Shown here: positions 53,487 to 63,934 of the stretch, one piece after another
Layout of the letters: each line of letters starts with the position of its first letter
How positions within the stretch are numbered: the first letter of the stretch is position 1
DNA from: Thermincola ferriacetica
GTDB lineage: Bacteria; Bacillota; Thermincolia; Thermincolales; Thermincolaceae
Direction of reading: 5' to 3'
Assembly: GCF_001263415.1 (NCBI RefSeq)
Contig: NZ_LGTE01000009.1
Coordinates: forward strand, 1 to 64,000
DNA: 64,000 nucleotides
Position numbers and translations under genes: made by a program
Notes under the pieces: generated by a model
Told to the model about the DNA's origin: nothing
Seen by the model: the letters and a program-made list of their open reading frames with translations, nothing else
The model's database searches: none

Positions 53487-54821
53487 ATGGCTCAATTGAA
53501 AACCAAACAAAGTCAACTCAAAAAAGCCTCGAAAAGAAGCCGTCTTTTGGAAATAGTAGATAAAGAAGTGCTGAAAAAAATTCTTGATTCTTTTACAAAT
53601 GCTACCGGCCTGACTGCCAATATAGTTGATACGGAAGGGCGGTCCATATTCAGTAAAGAGGATGCCCAGAAAAACTGTAAGTTCTGCCAGTTGATATGGC
53701 AATACCAACGGGAAAAAGGGCTTCATCGTTGTGCCGGGGCTTACGCCAGGGCCGGCAAACAGGCTGCTTTATTCGGTGAGCCTTATATCTTTCGCTGCCC
53801 GGCCGGTTTAATAGAATGGGCAGCGCCTATCATAATCGACGGCGAACATTTGGGTTCCATTATTTGTGGACAGGTTCTCATGTGGGAACCGGAAGATTTC
53901 TTCTGGATAGAACTAAAGCAATTTAATAAAAACCTCACTGATGACTTTGGCCCGTTAATAGAGGCCGCCAAGGAATTAAAGGTGGTATCCGGTAAAAAAG
54001 TAAAGGCTGCCGCTGACCTGCTGTTCGTAACAGCTAACTATATTATGAAAGCCGGTTGGGAAAACCTGCAGCACCGGCATGAACTGGCCGTGCAGCAATC
54101 TATACTGAATGAGGAGATTCAAAACCGCAAGGTGCTGGAAGAAAAACTTAGTGCCCGCAATTTGCAGTTGAGTTATTCCCTTGATAAGGAACGGGAATTG
54201 GTCAGTAAAATTAAACTTGGTGATATCGAAACAGCCAAGAAAATTTTCCAGGCCCTGTTGGCTGACATCTTTATTATAGGAGCGGCCAAACTGCCCGTTA
54301 TCAAGGCCAGGGTACTGGAACTGGTAGTGCTTATGTCGCGTGCCGCCGTGGAAGGCGGAGCCGATTCAGAACAGGTCCTGGGCATCAATACGGAATTTGT
54401 CCAGGATATTAACAGATGCAACACTATTGAAGAGATTGACCTCTATGCCATTCAGGCATTGGAAAAATACATTAAAGCCGTTCAACGGCATGACAGGGTA
54501 AAAAATCACCATATCATTAATCAAGTTAAAGCCTTTATTAGGAAGAACTATTACAAAAACCTGACGTTGGAAGAAATAGCCGAGTCTGTATATCTCAGTC
54601 CTTATTACATCAGCCGCATATTTAAGGAAGAACAGGGTTTGACTGTTATGGATTATCTGACCAAGGTGAGGTTAGAAGAGGCAAAAAAGCTGCTGCGTAA
54701 CCCTGCTTACCAGATTGAAGAAATAGCTGAAAAGATTGGTTACAATGACCCGAGCTATTTTTCCAAGGTATTCCGCCGCAAAGAAGGGATGACGCCAAGC
54801 CAGTTCAGACAAATGGCGTGA
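53487..54821 (+). CDS. PocR-domain AraC-family regulator
   Basis: 444 aa. The N-terminal PocR sensory domain (about 25-190) contains conserved cysteines (NCKFCQLI, HRCAGAYARAGKQA, FRCPAGLIEWAAP). The C-terminus is a double helix-turn-helix of the AraC type (LTLEEIAESVYLSPYYISRI, EIAEKIGYNDPSYFSKVF). PocR-type domains bind small hydrocarbon or amine-like ligands and often lie next to corrinoid methyltransferase genes. Probably controls the following cluster. Confidence 0.88.
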   Translation: MAQLKTKQSQLKKASKRSRLLEIVDKEVLKKILDSFTNATGLTANIVDTEGRSIFSKEDAQKNCKFCQLIWQYQREKGLHRCAGAYARAGKQAALFGEPYIFRCPAGLIEWAAPIIIDGEHLGSIICGQVLMWEPEDFFWIELKQFNKNLTDDFGPLIEAAKELKVVSGKKVKAAADLLFVTANYIMKAGWENLQHRHELAVQQSILNEEIQNRKVLEEKLSARNLQLSYSLDKERELVSKIKLGDIETAKKIFQALLADIFIIGAAKLPVIKARVLELVVLMSRAAVEGGADSEQVLGINTEFVQDINRCNTIEEIDLYAIQALEKYIKAVQRHDRVKNHHIINQVKAFIRKNYYKNLTLEEIAESVYLSPYYISRIFKEEQGLTVMDYLTKVRLEEAKKLLRNPAYQIEEIAEKIGYNDPSYFSKVFRRKEGMTPSQFRQMA

Positions 54822-54844
54822 CAGGCTGAAGGAAGGTAGACAAT

Positions 54845-55507
54845 ATGGAACAGATCATCAAACAAATACAGGAAGGTCTGCTGGAAGGCGATGCCCAGGT
54901 TGTTAAAAATTTAACGGAAAAGGCACTGGCCGTGGGTATCAATGCCAAAATAATAATTAAAGAAGGGTTAATGCCGGGTATGAAAATTGTCGGGCAAAAA
55001 TTTCGTGATAACGAAATTTTTATTCCCGATGTGTTGATGTCCTCCAGGGCTATGCATGCCAGTCTTTATGTTTTGCGACCGCTTCTCACATCTTGCAGGC
55101 TTGCATTTAAAGGAAGCGTAGTTGTGGGAACCGTTGCCGGTGACCTGCATGATATCGGCAAGAACATGGTGGCCATGATGTTGGAAGGAGCGGGATATTC
55201 GGTTATTGATGCCGGTATTGATGTGCCGGCCGGCGATTTTGTGAAGGCTGTGAAAAAATACAAGCCGGACATTTTGGCCATGTCAGCCCTGTTAACAACT
55301 ACTATGGGCGAACTGGGTGATGTCATTGCCCGGTTGAAAGAAGAAGGTTTACGGCATCATACCAAAGTCCTGGTAGGCGGCGGACCTGTAACGCCGGAAT
55401 TTGCCCTAGCGATAGAAGCCGATGCTTATGCGGCAGATTCATATCATGCCATTGAGGCGGCTAACCGCCTGATAACGGGTGAAGTAGGTTTTATTTCGGT
55501 TTCTTAA
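54845..55507 (+). CDS. Corrinoid methyl-carrier protein
   Basis: 220 aa: an N-terminal helical cap and a C-terminal B12-binding domain with the lower-ligand motif DLHDIGKN, then GAGYSVIDAGID and MSALLTTTM. Accepts a methyl group on cobalt from a substrate-specific methyltransferase. Immediately upstream of the corrinoid-activating gene. Paralogous to the protein at 63290. Confidence 0.93.
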   Translation: MEQIIKQIQEGLLEGDAQVVKNLTEKALAVGINAKIIIKEGLMPGMKIVGQKFRDNEIFIPDVLMSSRAMHASLYVLRPLLTSCRLAFKGSVVVGTVAGDLHDIGKNMVAMMLEGAGYSVIDAGIDVPAGDFVKAVKKYKPDILAMSALLTTTMGELGDVIARLKEEGLRHHTKVLVGGGPVTPEFALAIEADAYAADSYHAIEAANRLITGEVGFISVS

Positions 55508-55578
55508 ATAACGTGTCAAACCAGACCTTATATTAAAATTACAGCCCCGCCAGGGGCTTGATTCACTTGGAGGGAATT

Positions 55579-57360
55579 ATGGACAAAGTAAGAATTGTTT
55601 TCAATAACGGGCAAGAATGGCAGGTTGAAAAAGGCGCCAGGTTATCGGAGGTTATTAAGACCGCCGGGTTTCAAATGGATTTCCCCTGCGGGGGACAGGG
55701 CAAGTGTGGCCAGTGTAAAATAACAATAGGCTTACTGAACGGCATTGACAGAAAACAGGTTTTAGCTTGTACCTATAAAGTTGAGAAAGATACATGGGTG
55801 GAACTGCCTGAAGGCCTGGATAACCTTGGCACCCGTATTTTATCTTCGGGCAGTAAACCTGCTTTCGCCTTAAACCCTGGGTTCAGCAAGCATTATATTG
55901 AAGGAAATGTACAGGGGAACAGGTCTTTTTGGGACGGACTGGAGGAACAGGTCAGAGGGCTTGGTTACCGGATTCCACGGGATTTGACAATTTTACAGCA
56001 TTTTGCTGAAACGGGTAGCAAGGCAAAAGGTCTCACTTTAGTGTGCGCGGGCGACGAGGTAATAGATGTTGAACCCGGCGATACCACCGGGGCCTTATAT
56101 GGCCTGGCTGTAGATATCGGGACCACGACGGTGGTCGGGTATTTAATGGACCTGAATACCGGTGAGGAGTTGGCTGTAAGCGCCGATTTAAATGCTCAGC
56201 GGGTTTTTGGCGCCGACGTAATATCCCGCATCAATGCTGTTTACCAGGATAAAGATAATTTAACCCAATTGCAAATGAAGGTTATAGGGACTATTAATGG
56301 ACTGCTGGAAAAAGTGATACAACAATCCGAGGTACCGGCGGAAAATATCTATGCGGTAACTCTGGCCGGGAATACCTGCATGCATCACCTTGCCCTTAGT
56401 CTTAACCCCAAGAACCTGGGTCGGTCTCCTTTCTTACCGGTGATTCAACATCCTGTGGAGGTTTACGCCCATAAACTTGGCCTAAATGTCAACCCACGGG
56501 CCCGGGTCTGGGTATTTCCTGTTATCGCAGGCTTTGTGGGAGGGGATACAGTAGCCGCTGTTCTGGCCAGCGGCCTGCACCGAAAAAAAGGAGTTAACCT
56601 TTTGATTGACATAGGTACTAATGGCGAATTGGTTGTTAATGCACACGGTCGAATGGCCGCTTGTTCAGCAGCAGCCGGGCCTGCCCTGGAAGGCGCTCAG
56701 ATCACCTTCGGGATGAGGGCTGAGACGGGGGCCATAAGTAAAGTACAGCTTTTGCCGGAAATCAGGCTGGAGATAATCGGGCAGGAGCATGCCAAAGGCA
56801 TCTGTGGTTCAGGGCTGGTGGACCTTTTGGGTGAACTGATTAAGGCCAAATTAATTAATCGACGGGGCAGGTTTGTTGCGCCAGAGGATTACAATGGGCC
56901 CCAATTTCTGAAAGAACGTCTGGTAAAAGGCGATAAAGGATATTACTTTGTACTGCGCAAGGCTGAGGAAAACGGAGGCCGGGAGATATATTTCTCACAG
57001 GAAGATGTTTCCCAGCTTCAGTTGGCCAAAGGGGCATTAAGAGCAGCCGTGGAGTTACTGGTTGAAAAGGTCGGTGTTGACGGGTTGGAAGTGGAGGAAG
57101 TACTGTTAGCGGGAGCCTTTGGCAACTTTTTGAACATTGAGCAGGCGTTGGTCATAGGTCTTTTGCCGGACTGGGCAAAGGGAAAAGTGCGTTCTATAGG
57201 TAACGCGGCCGGAGAAGGAGCCAAAATGGCCCTGTTGTCTGCCGATAAGCGCAGTGAGGCCACGGAGATCAACAGAATGGTAGAATTTCTGGAATTAGCG
57301 GGTACCGCCGATTTTCAGGGAGCTTTTGCCCAGGGCATGCTCTTTACCCATGCGGGTTGA
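55579..57360 (+). CDS. Corrinoid-activating ferredoxin/ATPase (RACE)
   Basis: Reductive activator that returns inactive Co(II) corrinoid to Co(I) at the expense of ATP. N-terminal [2Fe-2S] domain: CGGQGKCGQC plus the later LACTYKV. The C-terminal DUF4445/ASKHA ATPase domain has AVDIGTTTVVGYLMDL, IDIGTNGELVVN and LAGAFGNFLNIEQALVIGLL. 593 aa from ATG 55579 with GGAGGG. It has the 2Fe-2S architecture rather than the two-4Fe-4S RamA type. Confidence 0.93.
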   Translation: MDKVRIVFNNGQEWQVEKGARLSEVIKTAGFQMDFPCGGQGKCGQCKITIGLLNGIDRKQVLACTYKVEKDTWVELPEGLDNLGTRILSSGSKPAFALNPGFSKHYIEGNVQGNRSFWDGLEEQVRGLGYRIPRDLTILQHFAETGSKAKGLTLVCAGDEVIDVEPGDTTGALYGLAVDIGTTTVVGYLMDLNTGEELAVSADLNAQRVFGADVISRINAVYQDKDNLTQLQMKVIGTINGLLEKVIQQSEVPAENIYAVTLAGNTCMHHLALSLNPKNLGRSPFLPVIQHPVEVYAHKLGLNVNPRARVWVFPVIAGFVGGDTVAAVLASGLHRKKGVNLLIDIGTNGELVVNAHGRMAACSAAAGPALEGAQITFGMRAETGAISKVQLLPEIRLEIIGQEHAKGICGSGLVDLLGELIKAKLINRRGRFVAPEDYNGPQFLKERLVKGDKGYYFVLRKAEENGGREIYFSQEDVSQLQLAKGALRAAVELLVEKVGVDGLEVEEVLLAGAFGNFLNIEQALVIGLLPDWAKGKVRSIGNAAGEGAKMALLSADKRSEATEINRMVEFLELAGTADFQGAFAQGMLFTHAG

Positions 57361-57443
57361 CAACACAAGAATCCGCCAATCGAAGAGCTACCCCCCTAAA
57401 GAGAGTTTCAGATTGAAGAAAAAGTTTCAAGTTGGCACGATAA

Positions 57444-57490
57444 GGGGAGCTTAAATGATTCATCCGCTCCGGATAACATTTAAGCTCCCC
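57444..57490 (+). terminator. Strong hairpin after RACE gene
   Basis: GGGGAGCTTAAATG (57444-57457) pairs perfectly with CATTTAAGCTCCCC (57477-57490). The loop can itself fold (ATCC/GGAT). No T-run follows, so it may stall or protect RNA rather than terminate. Confidence 0.6.
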
Positions 57491-57525
57491 CATTTATCTA
57501 GGAGACCTTTGTCCATAACCTGCAT

Positions 57526-57545
57526 CCCCCTTAGGGGGTTTTATC
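57526..57545 (+). terminator. Rho-independent terminator
   Basis: CCCCC, TTA loop, GGGGG, then TTTTATCTTT. Confidence 0.75.
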
Positions 57546-57781
57546 TTTAATTGGGGCATTCTAATAAAAATAGAGCTAAGTCGGTGAAAAGGCAAGATCA
57601 TACCGGAAAGTGCTAAAAAGTACTACTGCAAAAAGTCAATATTGTACCTGAAAGTACAGCATTAATCCAGGGACAAATATGCCCTGATTTTGTATCATCT
57701 AATTAAGATAAGAATTGCGACAATATTCGAGTAAATTCGAAAAACTTAAACAAAATTTGCGCATTGATTGGAGGGGGTGCC

Positions 57782-59281
57782 ATGTCGGATGGGCTGGTCA
57801 GGAAGGATAAAACACTAAGCCGGGTAATGGGGATACTGGCGGTTGTGTTTGTTTTGGCTGGTTCAATTTTTCCTCAACGCATGAATCAGGCTTTGCAGAA
57901 TGCCCTGCAGTTCATTACCGGTAACTTTGGCTGGTCCTTTTTGCTTATTGTTTTGGGATTTGTTGCTTTTTGCCTGATTTTGGCCTTCAGCAAATATGGT
58001 AACGTTAAACTTGGTCGGCCGGAAGATGAGCCCGAGTACAGCACCTTTTCCTGGTTTGCCATGCTGTTTAGCGCGGGTATGGGAATTGGGCTGGTTTTCT
58101 GGAGTGTGGCCGAGCCCCTGTCCCATTACAGCAATCCTCCCTTTGGCAAACCTTATTCCGATGAGGCCATAGAAATTGCGATGCGTTATACCTTTTTTCA
58201 CTGGGGAATTCATCCCTGGGCAGTCTACGGAATCGTGGGTTTGGCCCTGGCTTATTTCGGGTTCAGAAAAGACCTGCCCATGCTGATCAGTTCAACTTTT
58301 CAGCCCATTCTCGGTGAGCGGATTAAGGGACCGGTAGGCAAAGCGCTTGATGGGCTGGCCGTTTTTGCCACGATTTTTGGCGTGGCCACTTCCTTGGGCT
58401 TAGGTACCATGCAGATTAATAGCGGTCTGAAATACCTTTTTAATATACCTAATTCAATTTGGACTAATATTGGGATTGTAGCAATAATCACAATTTTGTT
58501 TACTCTTTCGGCCTTATCGGGAATCGGCCGGGGCATTAAAATACTGAGCAATACTAACGTGGCCTTGGCTGTTCTGCTGCTGATTTTTATGGCCATAATA
58601 GGGCCGACGCGTTTTCTGGTTAACCTTATGACGGCTACTGTCGGTCAATATATGCAAAGTTTTTTATCGATGAGTCTGAATACTGATCCCGTAAAGCAAA
58701 CCGGATGGGTGAACAGTTGGACCGTCTTTTATTGGGCCTGGTGGATTGCCTGGGCGCCCTTTGTTGGGGGATTTATTGCCAGAATATCAAAAGGGAGAAC
58801 CATCAGGGAGTTTGTTTTGGGTGTTTTGATTGCGCCGGTAGTATTCTGTTTCCTTTGGATGGGCGTGTTCGGCGGGACAGCCCTGCATTTAGCCGGAATC
58901 CAGCGGCAGAATATTGTCCCTGCAGTTCTGAAGGATATTGCTTCCGGACTGTTTATGGTGTTCCATTATTACCCCTTAACGGGCTTACTGTCAGGGTTAG
59001 CCCTGATATTAATAATAACATTCTTTGTTACATCGGCAGATTCGGCGACATTTGTTGTCGGAATGCTGTTGTCCCATGGGAGTCTGGAGCCTGCAGCTTC
59101 AACAAAAGTATTTTGGGGGGTGATACAGGGAGCCATAGCTGTTGTACTCCTGATAACGGGAGGCCTGACGGCTTTACAGACGGCTTCAATTGTTGCCGCT
59201 TTTCCTTTCATGTTTGTGATGGTTTTAATGGCCTATTCCATGATCATGGATTTGCGAAGAGAAAAAACGGAGGTGTATTGA
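57782..59281 (+). CDS. BCCT family betaine transporter (first copy)
   Basis: Twelve-helix transporter for betaine, carnitine or choline. Family signature WTVFYWAWWIAWAPFVGGFIA near residue 315-335, plus the aromatic box region FFHWGIHPWAVY. 499 aa from ATG 57782 with GGAGGG. Followed 3 bases later by the MtrH-type gene, so it most likely imports the methylated substrate of this cluster. Confidence 0.93.
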   Translation: MSDGLVRKDKTLSRVMGILAVVFVLAGSIFPQRMNQALQNALQFITGNFGWSFLLIVLGFVAFCLILAFSKYGNVKLGRPEDEPEYSTFSWFAMLFSAGMGIGLVFWSVAEPLSHYSNPPFGKPYSDEAIEIAMRYTFFHWGIHPWAVYGIVGLALAYFGFRKDLPMLISSTFQPILGERIKGPVGKALDGLAVFATIFGVATSLGLGTMQINSGLKYLFNIPNSIWTNIGIVAIITILFTLSALSGIGRGIKILSNTNVALAVLLLIFMAIIGPTRFLVNLMTATVGQYMQSFLSMSLNTDPVKQTGWVNSWTVFYWAWWIAWAPFVGGFIARISKGRTIREFVLGVLIAPVVFCFLWMGVFGGTALHLAGIQRQNIVPAVLKDIASGLFMVFHYYPLTGLLSGLALILIITFFVTSADSATFVVGMLLSHGSLEPAASTKVFWGVIQGAIAVVLLITGGLTALQTASIVAAFPFMFVMVLMAYSMIMDLRREKTEVY

Positions 59282-60205
<924 letters not shown>

Positions 60206-60230
60206 AAGTGAAGGGGGGGTATTCTAATTT

Positions 60231-61727
60231 ATGTCAATAGGAAACGGCTCGAAAAATAATACAGTTTTATATGTTTCTGCAGCCATAGTCCTGTTGTTCG
60301 TAGCCTTCGGTATGTTCCTGCCCAACCAGATGGGTGAAGTAGTTAATAGTGTATTTGCATTTCTGACAACTAATTTTGGCTGGTTGTATTTGCTGGCGGT
60401 TGTTATTTTCATTGTTGTTGCTTTCGGCATTGCCTTCAGCCGCTACGGGAACATAAAGCTGGGGAAAGAAGACGACAAGCCGGAGTTCACCAACTTCCAG
60501 TGGTTTGCTATGCTTTTTGGCGGGGGCATGGGTATCGGTCTTGTCTTTTGGTCAATTGCCGAACCAATAATGCACTACCTATCCCCTCCCTTTGGCAAAG
60601 GCGGTACTCCCGAGGCTATGCATACAGCTATGCGGATTGTGTTCTTCCACTGGGGTATCCATGCCTGGGTTATCTTCGCCATAGGTGGGTTGGCCCTGGC
60701 ATACTTCCAGTTCCGTAAAGGACTACCCTTCCTGATCAGTTCGGCTTTTTATCCGCTCATTGGCGACCGGATTTACGGACCAATCGGCAAAGCCATTGAT
60801 ATCCTGTCCGTATTTGCTACCGTATTCGGCGTAGCTACCAGTCTGGGTCTTGGTTCCAGTCAAATTGCCACCGGTTTGGAGTATATCTGGGGTATCAAGG
60901 CGACACCTGTTACCATTTCTATTATTATCGCGGTAATTACTGTCATTTTTACCCTGGCCACCGTTTCCGGGCTGCATAAAGCCATGCAGGCCGCTGCCAA
61001 TATCAAGGTCTGGCTCTCCGTTGCCTTTATGGTATTCATCTTTCTCTTCGGCGGTACGGTCTTTATTCTGAATAACTTCACCGATACCCTTGGCGCCTAT
61101 TTCCAGAACTTTATCGGGCAGAGTTTATGGATGGGCAACATGGATTGGATAAAGGGCTGGACAGTATTTTACTGGGCATGGTGGATTGCCTGGGCTCCTT
61201 TTGTCGGACAGTTTGTAGCCCGTGTTTCCAAGGGCCGGACCATTCGTGAGTTTATCCTGGCCGTAACTTTGCTGCCCGTTGGGTTCTCCTTCATCTGGTT
61301 GTCCATATACGGCGGGGCGGCCTTCAACCTGGACAAATTGTCCAATGGAGCCATTCAGGCTGCTGTTAATGCGGACTACACTACAGCACTGTTTGCGACC
61401 CTGAAACAGTTGCCGGTATATTCACTTACTGCTCCCCTGGCAATTGTCTTGATTGTTGCTTCCTTTATCGGGGCTGCAAACTCTGCAACTTACGTGCTGG
61501 CCATGCTCACTTCGGGCGGAGATATGAACCCCAGTGAAAAACTGCGTGGTTTCTGGGGGATCGCGCAAGGTGTTTTCACCATTATGCTGATCCTGGTTGG
61601 TGGTACCGCTGCGTTAAAGGCCCTGCAGACAGCTTCCATAGCCGCTGCGTTTCCATTTATGCTCATCATGTTAGTAATGTGTTACAGCATTTACAAAGCC
61701 TTGCGGGAAGACAGTGCAGCAATCTAG
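60231..61727 (+). CDS. BCCT family betaine transporter (second copy)
   Basis: Second BCCT protein, 498 aa, with the same signature (WTVFYWAWWIAWAPFVGQF) and FFHWGIHAWVIF. Clearly paralogous to the 57782 gene but diverged, so it may take a different quaternary amine. Starts 25 bases after the MtrH-type gene, after AAGGGGGGG. Confidence 0.93.
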   Translation: MSIGNGSKNNTVLYVSAAIVLLFVAFGMFLPNQMGEVVNSVFAFLTTNFGWLYLLAVVIFIVVAFGIAFSRYGNIKLGKEDDKPEFTNFQWFAMLFGGGMGIGLVFWSIAEPIMHYLSPPFGKGGTPEAMHTAMRIVFFHWGIHAWVIFAIGGLALAYFQFRKGLPFLISSAFYPLIGDRIYGPIGKAIDILSVFATVFGVATSLGLGSSQIATGLEYIWGIKATPVTISIIIAVITVIFTLATVSGLHKAMQAAANIKVWLSVAFMVFIFLFGGTVFILNNFTDTLGAYFQNFIGQSLWMGNMDWIKGWTVFYWAWWIAWAPFVGQFVARVSKGRTIREFILAVTLLPVGFSFIWLSIYGGAAFNLDKLSNGAIQAAVNADYTTALFATLKQLPVYSLTAPLAIVLIVASFIGAANSATYVLAMLTSGGDMNPSEKLRGFWGIAQGVFTIMLILVGGTAALKALQTASIAAAFPFMLIMLVMCYSIYKALREDSAAI

Positions 61728-61821
61728 CCTGGGTATATGCAAGTTTCTAATTTATAATTGAGCAGCCGGGGTAAAAGTATCGGCGGATAGAAGGAAAATT
61801 AATAAAAGAGAGGTGTTCATT

Positions 61822-63249
61822 ATGCTACCAAAATTTAATATTTTAACCCCTGAACAAGTGCAGGCCGTACACGATCACACCATGAAAATATTGGAGGAAA
61901 TTGGTGTCGAGTTTTTGTACGAACCTGCCCTGGAGGTGTTCAGAAAACACGGCCAAAAAGTAGACGGCCACAGGGTGTACTTCAAACGGGAATTTGTTGA
62001 AGAACAGGTGAAGAAGGCCCCTGCCCAGTTTACCCTGCATGCCCGCAATCCGGAAAACAATCTGATTTGCGGCGGAGAGCACATTATTTATATGCCCGGT
62101 TACGGCGCTCCCTTTATCCATGAGGCTGACGGGACGCGGCGGAATGCTACCATGGCTGACTATGATAATTTTGTTAAGTTGGCGGGCGCCAGCAAAAACA
62201 TGCACATGACCGGCGGCACTGTGGTTGAACCAACTGATGTAGATGACCGTATCCGTCACCTGAAAATGATATACAGCCATATTAAAAACTCTGATAAGTG
62301 CTTTATGGGTAGCGCCTCGGGACGGGAAAGAGCCGAGGATTCCATTGAAATGGCTGCCATGCTCTTCGGGGGAAGGGATGTAATAAAAGAAAAACCCGCT
62401 TTGATTTGCCTGATCAACTCAGTGACTCCTCTGAAATATGATGACCGCATGCTGGGAGCATTAATGGCTTATGCCGAGGCCGGACAGGCCATGGTCATTG
62501 CTTCCCTGGTTATGGCAGGTTCAACAGGACCGGCTACCCTGGCCGGAGCCTTAGCTTTGCAAAATGCCGAAGTACTGGCGGGCATTACCCTCGCTCAATG
62601 TATAAACCCTGGAACTCCGGTGGTTTACGGCTCAACTTCCGCCATCACTGATATGGCCACAGGTTCACTGGCCATCGGCAACCCTGAATGTGCCCTCTTC
62701 ACTTCGGCCAGCGCCCAGCTAGCCAGGTTTTATGGAGTACCGAGCCGTGGGGGTGGCGGTTTATCGGATGCCAAGATTGCCGATGCCCAGGCCGGCTATG
62801 AATCAATGATGACTTTACTGGCGACCAGTGCAACAGGCATTAACTTTGTACTGCATACAGCGGGCATACTCCAGTACTTTATGGCTATGTCCTACGAAAA
62901 ATTCATGATTGACGACGAGATAGCCGGTATGGTTTTGCGGTACCTTAACGGTATTGACTTTGCTGAAGAAAAGTTTGCCTTTGACGTAATTGCTGATGTA
63001 GGCCCCGGCGGTCACTTCCTGACCCAGAAGCATACCAAGAAAAACCATAAGTTCGAAATGCGGCGGGCCCTGTTAAGCGACAGGCAGTCTTATGACGGCT
63101 GGGCCAAAGAAAAACTTGATACCAATGCGCGCGCAAACAGGAAATGGCAGGAAGTTTTGGCCAACTACGAACCACCGGCTCTTGATGCGGGGCTTGACGA
63201 AGCATTAAAGAATTTTATCGAAAAACGTACAGCAGAACTTCTTAAGTAG
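61822..63249 (+). CDS. MttB-family quaternary-amine methyltransferase (non-pyrrolysine)
   Basis: Member of the MttB superfamily. The archaeal trimethylamine enzyme needs pyrrolysine from an in-frame UAG; this gene reads through 475 sense codons without one, as in MtgB-type glycine betaine enzymes. ILTPEQVQAVHDHTMKILEE, IYMPGYGAPFIHEADG and SRGGGGLSDAKIADAQAGYE are characteristic. ATG 61822 with GAGAGGTG. Substrate could be glycine betaine, proline betaine, carnitine or choline. The partner corrinoid protein follows at 63290. Confidence 0.92.
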   Translation: MLPKFNILTPEQVQAVHDHTMKILEEIGVEFLYEPALEVFRKHGQKVDGHRVYFKREFVEEQVKKAPAQFTLHARNPENNLICGGEHIIYMPGYGAPFIHEADGTRRNATMADYDNFVKLAGASKNMHMTGGTVVEPTDVDDRIRHLKMIYSHIKNSDKCFMGSASGRERAEDSIEMAAMLFGGRDVIKEKPALICLINSVTPLKYDDRMLGALMAYAEAGQAMVIASLVMAGSTGPATLAGALALQNAEVLAGITLAQCINPGTPVVYGSTSAITDMATGSLAIGNPECALFTSASAQLARFYGVPSRGGGGLSDAKIADAQAGYESMMTLLATSATGINFVLHTAGILQYFMAMSYEKFMIDDEIAGMVLRYLNGIDFAEEKFAFDVIADVGPGGHFLTQKHTKKNHKFEMRRALLSDRQSYDGWAKEKLDTNARANRKWQEVLANYEPPALDAGLDEALKNFIEKRTAELLK

Positions 63250-63289
63250 TTTTAAACTATAAACAATTTAAACAACGGAGGGATAGGTT

Positions 63290-63934
63290 ATGAGCCAATT
63301 ATTTGAAGAAATCAAAGAAGCGGTTATTGATGGTGATGAAGATTTGGCGGCTGAACTGGCACAAAGGGTGTTGGATGAAAACATCAACCCTGTTGAAGCC
63401 GTAAAAAACGGTTACATTAAAGGAATTGAAGAGATCGGTAACAGTTGGAAAGCCGGTGAGGCATTCCTGCCCGACGTTATGATGGCTGCCGACGCCATGA
63501 AAGCAGGAATGGCTGTTCTGGAACCTGCTATTGCCGAGATGGGTAGTGCTGAAGATGAAGCAGCCGGAAAAATTGTTATAGGAACCGTTGCGGGAGATAT
63601 CCATGATATCGGGAAAAATATAGTCGCAGCTCTTCTTACGGCTGCCGGTTTTAAGGTATATGACCTGGGTATCGATCAGAAACCCGAGAATTTCCTGGCC
63701 AAAGCCGAAGAGGTTGGCGCTCACATTATTGCTGCCACTGCTTTATTAACCACTACCATGAATGCCCAAAGAGAATTAATCGAATATCTGGAAGCCCAAA
63801 ACGTGAGAGACAAATATAAGGTAATTGTCGGCGGTGGGCCCACCAGCCAGGCTTGGGCCGATGAAATAAAGGCCGATGGTTGGGCAGAGACCGGCGATGA
63901 AGCAGTTGAATTATGCAAAAAACTGCTTGCCTAA
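63290..63934 (+). CDS. Corrinoid methyl-carrier protein (MttC-like)
   Basis: 214 aa. N-terminal helical cap; B12-binding domain with GDIHDIGKNIVAALL, AAGFKVYDLGID, ATALLTTTM and VGGGPTSQAWADEI. Forty bases after the MttB gene, so it is its cognate acceptor. The last 66 bases of the window after it are AT-rich without a visible gene. Confidence 0.94.
   Translation: MSQLFEEIKEAVIDGDEDLAAELAQRVLDENINPVEAVKNGYIKGIEEIGNSWKAGEAFLPDVMMAADAMKAGMAVLEPAIAEMGSAEDEAAGKIVIGTVAGDIHDIGKNIVAALLTAAGFKVYDLGIDQKPENFLAKAEEVGAHIIAATALLTTTMNAQRELIEYLEAQNVRDKYKVIVGGGPTSQAWADEIKADGWAETGDEAVELCKKLLA

Larger units (their letters stand above)
57361..57781. other. Intergenic region with stacked hairpins
   Basis: No gene seen. 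It contains a 14-bp perfect stem (57444-57490), a G/C-rich terminator (57526-57545), a smaller inverted repeat CAGGG/CCCTG (57668-57686), and repeated AAAGTAC/AGTACT motifs around 57605-57660 that could be operators for the BCCT gene. Confidence 0.6.

Noticed and set aside
57432..57450. TTGGCACGA as a -24 element before the BCCT gene
   Set aside because: No GC-containing -12 element at the required distance; the downstream bases are part of a hairpin stem.
61822..63249. Pyrrolysine-containing MttB
   Set aside because: There is no in-frame UAG inside the gene. The terminal UAG is followed within two codons by UAA, so read-through would add nothing.
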